DNA of 64,000 nt, taken from positions 1 through 64,000 of the forward strand of contig JAXGGA010003074.1 in NCBI GenBank assembly GCA_038373865.1, in the 5' to 3' direction. Under the pieces are notes generated by a model. That model was given only the letters and a program-made list of their open reading frames with translations, was not told the DNA's origin and searched no databases. Made by a program: the position numbers and the translations under genes. This document shows positions 59,540 through 64,000 of the stretch, one piece after another; the stretch's first letter is position 1; each line of letters opens with the position of its first letter. The DNA comes from Uloborus plumipes (lineage: Eukaryota > Arthropoda > Arachnida > Araneae > Uloboridae).

Positions 59540-60873
59540 TTTTGACATTGAGACTTGTCACGACATCTGCTTTTCTTGTGTATTTGACACTAAGCTTCTT
59601 CACTGTTTACATTTTATTTAAAAGCAGCTCCAGCGTGAAAAGCATTGAATCTACTCACATAAAACTAGGCTTTCCCAATGACGTTGAGAATTGGAATCGC
59701 TTGGGCGAAAAATTTGAGCGGAACTCTCGTCTGAACAATGGATTTTTTTTCACGCAAAAGTCCTCTATGAAATGGCCAAACAAAGGCTTGGATTTCGGTA
59801 AACAATTTTATAAGTCAAAGTCAAACGAACTAAATCAGCTATCTGAAATATACAGCGTGGAAATATGGGGAAAAGCAGCAATAGGCTTATACTTGTGGGA
59901 ACATATTCTTCATGGAAAAATTGAAAGTAAAATGGATGGTACCTGGAGCTATGACTTCAAAATAATTGAGAATTTTCAATTCAAGTTTCGCACAGGACCA
60001 GGCGTTATACCCACAAAAGTACCTAATGGTGTGGAGCATTTGATATTAATTTTGAATGGAAGAAGCGAGGACAAAGTGTCATTTGCAAAAATGTGGTTGG
60101 ATTTTCTTCCCCAGTACAGCAATTTGAGAAGTACCATTTTAATTATTTTGGGTAATGAGGAATGCTATAATGATTGGTTAATTCCATATACTTCAAAAGC
60201 AGGTGGTTTAATAAATAAAACTTTTATTGTTTATGATACTCCTCTAGTTGATAACATATATTTTTATCAGTGGCCTTTGGGAGTTGCAACATATCGAGGT
60301 TTTCCTAAAGCTAATCCTGAACAATTGGATCTTGAGAATGCACGTCCTTATACATGCAACTTTTTAGGCTCTGTCTATGCTCATTCATCCAGAGAAAAAC
60401 TACTTAATGTAATACAGAAACATAATCTTACCCAGTTTTGTTTCATTAAAGGAAGAAGCGAGTGGCAACCTCACGAAACAAAATCGTCTCTTAGTATTTA
60501 TATTCAGAGTCTACGTTTGAGTGATTTAACACTGAACCCTGTTGGAATGAATTCTGAATGCTATCGAATATTTGAAGCCATGCAGTTTGGATCTGTGCCT
60601 GTTGTAGAAAATGTAATGACACCTGGGGTTTGTGGCAATTCTAAAGGAATTGAGGCTCGTGCTCCCCTGAGATTGTTGAAACTGTATAAAGCCCCGGTTA
60701 TATACATTAATGACTGGTTAGAGCTTCCTGATTTAATAAGGAAGGAGCAAAAGATGACATTGCATGAGAAAATCAATCGGCGAATTAAATTAGTGGAATG
60801 GTATGAAAATTTTAAACTCAAGTTTAAAGAGCAATTGCTAGCAATTTTAAAAGAACTTACTTCAAAAAGATGA
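59536..60873 (+). CDS. RXYLT1: Ribitol-5-phosphate xylosyltransferase 1 (RXYLT1/TMEM5), complete and intronless
   Basis: In vertebrates this Golgi type II membrane enzyme moves xylose from UDP-xylose to ribitol-5-phosphate on the O-mannosyl glycan of alpha-dystroglycan, after the FKTN/FKRP step and before matriglycan priming. The 445-residue frame is close to the human length (about 443). Residues 8-29 form a hydrophobic signal anchor, and a luminal stem follows. The family signature WGKAAIGLYLWEH is at 111-123. The exostosin-like C-terminal half includes YTCNFLGSVYAHSSREKL (272-289) and MNSECYRIFEAMQFGSVPVV (338-357), which resembles the nucleotide-sugar-binding end of GT47 enzymes. N-glycosylation sequons are NKT (227) and NLT (297). 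There is no internal stop or intron, unlike the multi-exon human gene, and no poly(A) scar of a retrocopy. It is divergent from NHERF. The start follows the hydrophobic anchor and is overlapped by a uORF. Orthology is confident; conservation of the reaction in this organism is inferred. Confidence 0.95.
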   Translation: MILTLRLVTTSAFLVYLTLSFFTVYILFKSSSSVKSIESTHIKLGFPNDVENWNRLGEKFERNSRLNNGFFFTQKSSMKWPNKGLDFGKQFYKSKSNELNQLSEIYSVEIWGKAAIGLYLWEHILHGKIESKMDGTWSYDFKIIENFQFKFRTGPGVIPTKVPNGVEHLILILNGRSEDKVSFAKMWLDFLPQYSNLRSTILIILGNEECYNDWLIPYTSKAGGLINKTFIVYDTPLVDNIYFYQWPLGVATYRGFPKANPEQLDLENARPYTCNFLGSVYAHSSREKLLNVIQKHNLTQFCFIKGRSEWQPHETKSSLSIYIQSLRLSDLTLNPVGMNSECYRIFEAMQFGSVPVVENVMTPGVCGNSKGIEARAPLRLLKLYKAPVIYINDWLELPDLIRKEQKMTLHEKINRRIKLVEWYENFKLKFKEQLLAILKELTSKR

Positions 60874-60932
60874 TTGTCTTCATCATATTAGTATACTTTT
60901 AATTAAGTATAAATAATTTAATCATGTTTTAT

Positions 60933-60975
60933 ATTAAACAAATGCCAACAATTTGTTCTCACATTTATAATTAAA
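60933..60975 (+). terminator. Candidate RXYLT1 polyadenylation signals
   Basis: ATTAAA occurs at 60933-60938 and 60970-60975, 60-100 bp past the stop codon. No canonical AATAAA lies closer. Either could serve as the cleavage signal. Confidence 0.4.
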
Positions 60976-61168
60976 TTATTATAAACTAAATCGTGGGCAT
61001 TTATTTTTGTAGCTAACTTATGTACACTTCGCATTAATACCATTTATTTCAAAAAATAATCAATTACCAAGCACTAGAATTTAGAAAAAGTGCATTTTAG
61101 CATCATATTCAAGTTTTTCGGTAATAATTATAGTGGGTGAGCCAAGTAAGGGCGTGCACACCAGCAGT

Positions 61169-61320
61169 TCCCAACCTGGGGGCACACAAGAGGCGATTTG
61201 AATCCTCACTTTTTTGGTGCAAAATACTACTATTGACAACTTATTTCTAGCAATGGGATCAGCAATGCTATCACTTTTGGGTCTGAGAGACACTACACTA
61301 AGAACATTGATGCAATTTTA
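61169..61320. repeat. hAT left-end fragment
   Basis: CAGCAGTTCCCAACCTGGGG resembles the Charlie-type hAT terminus CAGTGGTTCCCAACC. No partner end was found; homology seems to fade near 61320. Confidence 0.45.
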
Positions 61321-61801
61321 ATGACAAATGACTAGGAAATTAGCAAGCTCAAACGCAAGCATGCTCACAGCAATTTTGGAGACAGTTGGTTGGAGTTGGC
61401 ACTGATTTTTCATAACAATATCATAATTTTTTTCTTGAAATTAGAATACTTGGTGCATTTAATTGTTATCTGAAATATATGATTCATTTCAAGTATGTTG
61501 CAAAGAATTTTTTTAAATATATTAACTGTTTTAGATTTTTTGTTTCTATAAGATGGGAATTCATTACTGTTCATCTTAAAATTGTTCAAATGTGTCTTCA
61601 GAGTGCACTGAATTCTGGTTGCCATGTTCTGCTCCCTCTTATTCCAATTATCCTTTAAACCTGTATTTATGCATTTTCCCTTTGCATCAAAGAAATATGT
61701 AACATTAAATTAATCATGTTCTTAGAACAGCCAACGGAGAATTAAATGGGATATAAGAGAGAATGAAGGAGTTTATTCAAGGGCTTCTGTAGAATGTTTC
61801 C

Positions 61802-61988
61802 CTTTTTTTTATACAGAAGCCATCAGCTATGACATACACGAGGACTGCGTACTATGTGCCTTGCCTCCTGACAAGCACAGGACAGATTTACAGAACAGAG
61901 TGGTTGAAATAACATCCATGGGCAGGACTCGAATCCGCGACCACTTGCTTACGAGGAAAAGACTCTACCTCTAGGCCATGGTGGCCCT
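61802..61988 (-). mobile_element. tRNA-derived SINE with perfect target duplication
   Basis: On the minus strand it starts with a tRNA-like head: GGGCCACCATGGCCTAGAGG contains the A box (TGGCCTAGAGG) and GGATTCGAGTCCTG contains the B box of an internal RNA polymerase III promoter. A short unrelated body follows, ending in an A8 tail (61810-61803). The 9-bp target duplication AATGTTTCC flanks it exactly (61793-61801 and 61989-61997). It lies about 0.9 kb downstream of RXYLT1 in opposite orientation. Confidence 0.9.
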
Positions 61989-62138
61989 AATGTTTCCTAG
62001 CTAGCAAAAAATATTTAAGTACATTGCTCAACCCATTTGCACAGGTGTGACATTTTTACGCATGTATTTGCACTTATTCTACGAATTTTAAAAATTCATT
62101 GTTTTATCTTCAAATATAGGGAACCAATATGTGTATTT

Positions 62139-63493
62139 AGGGTTACCACAGGATACTTAAATGCTACTTTTTTGGACACAAGGCGACTTTAGCTACTTTT
62201 TTATGCAAAAACGGGACAAAAAGCTACTTATTTTCACTGAATCTGCTTTTTTGGAGACTTTTTCCCCCAAACGTTAGTTTTTTTTTTTTTTTTTTGAAAC
62301 ACCTGGAGATTTCCTTTCACTTATGGTTTTAAATCATTTCCATTTCAAGAATAAAACCTTCCCTAAATAGACGTTATGGGCTGCACCAATCCACTGCATC
62401 CAATCAACAAGTTGGGCTTGGCTTAAGTGATACGAAAACGAAAGTTAATCTTGTATGGAACTGATTTGCATACTTTGTACGTTATCGATATCTGAGCTTT
62501 TCAGGAAGCTGAAACCTTATACAGTGCAGATCTTTGCAGCAACCTCGACTGGGCACAGGGCAGCTACAGTGTGATGCAATACTTTAGACAAAATGCAAAT
62601 ATGAATAAAAAGAAAACTATTCAGCGAAATGCTTTCAAATTTCCACTGCGGGTAGATAATATTGTCCCAAATACGTGTCTGGAGTTTTTAAAAATATAAC
62701 CAAAATAAAAATTGGAAATTACAAAAGACATATTTTTTTGCTGTTGCAAAAGTTTAGACAAAAGTCAGATTTTATGCAAATATCTCTTGAAAGGTAATTG
62801 TTGGAGGAATTGTGGGGCTTTTTGCTTCGACTATAAGGTGCAGGGATTACTGAATGAATAATCAAACTCCCAAACTCTCTGTAGTTCTCGTGTAAAGAAG
62901 AAGAGAAAGTTTGGAAGCCAAAATTTGGAAATAAAATCACTTTGCTAATTTTTCGTCTTTTAAATTGGCCCTCGTATGATAGTGCATTGTTTTTTACTTC
63001 GTGGAGAGCAAATTCAGACATGCGTATCGATCAAAAAGGAATAGGGAAAGAGAGCATGAAGATGAAGAAAATAAATTAAATTGCTTAGTGAACAACAGGA
63101 ATATACTTTGATAGAGTCATTTTTCTGTAAAAAACCAAAAACATGGATTTTCGGAATAAATTTTCTGTATTCATATGAGTATATTATTATTTTTTCTTTT
63201 GAATGGTAGCAGTCTTGAAAAGTAAATTACCTCGATTGTACTCTTTTGTTTTTTTTCCTCATTTGTATCTTTAATTTAATGCATCAGTTCAAAACATGTC
63301 TATTTTTTGAACTTGTTTTACAGCATTACTCATATTCAGTTTAGATTGTCACGTGTTTCTTTCAGCTTCTTTGCAACTTTTTTTTTTCATGGCTACTTTT
63401 TTGCAACTTTTTTTTATAGCCAAGGCAACTTTTTTAGTATTTTTAGGTGACTTTTGCTATTTTTTTTTTTGATATTTTCCCTGTGGCAACCCT
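62139..63493. mobile_element. hAT element with GCTACTTTTTTG-type ends
   Basis: The left end AGGGTTACCACAGG and the right, reverse-complemented AGGGTTGCCACAGG, are inverted repeats. Flanks GTGTATTT (62131-62138) and GTGTATCT (63494-63501) match at 7 of 8 positions. Subterminal zones on both sides repeat GCTACTTTTTTG / GCAACTTTTTT motifs. The 100-codon minus-strand ORF at 62719-63021 has no known domain. Confidence 0.8.
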
Positions 63494-63501
63494 GTGTATC
63501 T

Positions 63502-64000
63502 TAATATGAAGTATGAACTTTCTAAAAAACTTTTTGTACTTGCTAAATAACAATTTGTGTTGTGAATACAGTCACATCCGCAACATGTAAACTTCCTAGT
63601 TGTGCTGATATTCCTGATAAAAAATATTTTACACTGATATTCCATTTTTTTAAAAATCAATTACAGGGCTCTTAACAGGTTTACAGTTCGTCCCTAGGGA
63701 GAAAGGGAGCTAAAGTATTTAAAAAATAATCTTAATCTTAACTTTTTAAACTTAAAATTAGTAATGTGCAGTTAATTTCCAGTAATCGACCACTTTGCAG
63801 ATTACACAAAAACTATTTTTATACAAAAAGAATCTTTCAGCTGATTATATGGCAAAAAATTAGCCAATAGGTTGGTTGGCAAATTTCAGCTGATTGAACA
63901 GCTCAGATTATTTTTGTATAAAAATTATTTTTGCTCAGAACAAGTAACTATGTTGAGCTGATTTTAGTCGATTAATTGGTAGATTTTTAAAAAACTGATA
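63502..64000. other. No gene seen
   Basis: AT-rich. CAGCTGATT recurs at about 63839 and 63888 and inverted-type TCGATTAAT motifs lie near the window edge, suggesting part of another repeat that continues outside. Confidence 0.35.

Noticed and set aside
60561..60821. 86-codon minus-strand ORF
   Set aside because: Antisense shadow of the RXYLT1 coding sequence.
61802..61988. Functional tRNA gene
   Set aside because: A and B boxes are present but the acceptor stem pairs poorly, and the unit has a body, an A tail and a target duplication, all pointing to a SINE.
1..64000. CRISPR arrays, bacterial operons, prophage
   Set aside because: Tandem repeats here lack the repeat-spacer pattern, and the gene structure (intron donor, TA/8-bp transposon duplications, SINE) is that of an animal genome.

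Overview
This is AT-rich animal nuclear DNA that is almost entirely transposon-derived. Two real protein-coding loci are visible, both near the right end. The organism is most likely an arthropod and possibly a chelicerate such as a spider. That is an inference from the gene content, the spliceosomal donor site and the repeat spectrum (Helitrons, hAT, Tc1/pogo/mariner, piggyBac and PIF/Harbinger MITEs, a tRNA-derived SINE); no single feature fixes the clade. I see no bacterial operon, phage or CRISPR structure.

Genes. At 58401-58892 on the minus strand lies the first coding exon of an NHERF-type PDZ scaffold gene. It ends in a GTAAGT donor, and its remaining exons were not found in the window. 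Head-to-head with it, at 59536-60873 on the plus strand, is a complete, intronless RXYLT1 (TMEM5) orthologue of 445 codons, the Golgi xylosyltransferase of the alpha-dystroglycan O-mannose pathway. The roughly 640-bp gap between their start codons is the probable shared promoter. The RXYLT1 start codon is overlapped by the stop of a 5-codon upstream ORF.

Repeats, left to right: a piggyBac-like MITE (1.2 kb); two copies of a 173-174 bp hAT MITE with perfect 8-bp target duplications (6.0 and 10.2 kb, the second nested in another MITE); a PIF/Harbinger MITE (8.5 kb); four Helitron copies (12.1, 13.5, 21.8, 44.1 kb), one carrying an ORF with 23-residue repeats; two 1.5-kb copies of an element with asymmetric inverted repeats, a central ~145-bp minisatellite and a 3' hairpin (14.6 and 16.4 kb), which I read as Helentron/HINE-like; a 769-bp fold-back made from mariner-like transposase ends (22.2 kb); a hAT inside a hAT (31.0-32.9 kb); a decayed Tc1 element with a DD34E transposase and double inverted repeats (40.1-41.7 kb); two elements flanked by 6-bp duplications (42.6 and 45.2 kb, the latter holding two further insertions); further hAT elements at 47.0, 50.0, 55.3 and 62.1 kb; and a tRNA-derived SINE with a perfect 9-bp target duplication at 61.8 kb.

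The largest stretch without recognised elements is 23.0-31.0 kb. CpG-rich patches at 6.9 and 36.6-37.2 kb stand out from the AT-rich background and are candidate regulatory DNA. Most open reading frames of 60-180 codons in the window fall inside repeats or lack any recognisable domain and are not called as genes.
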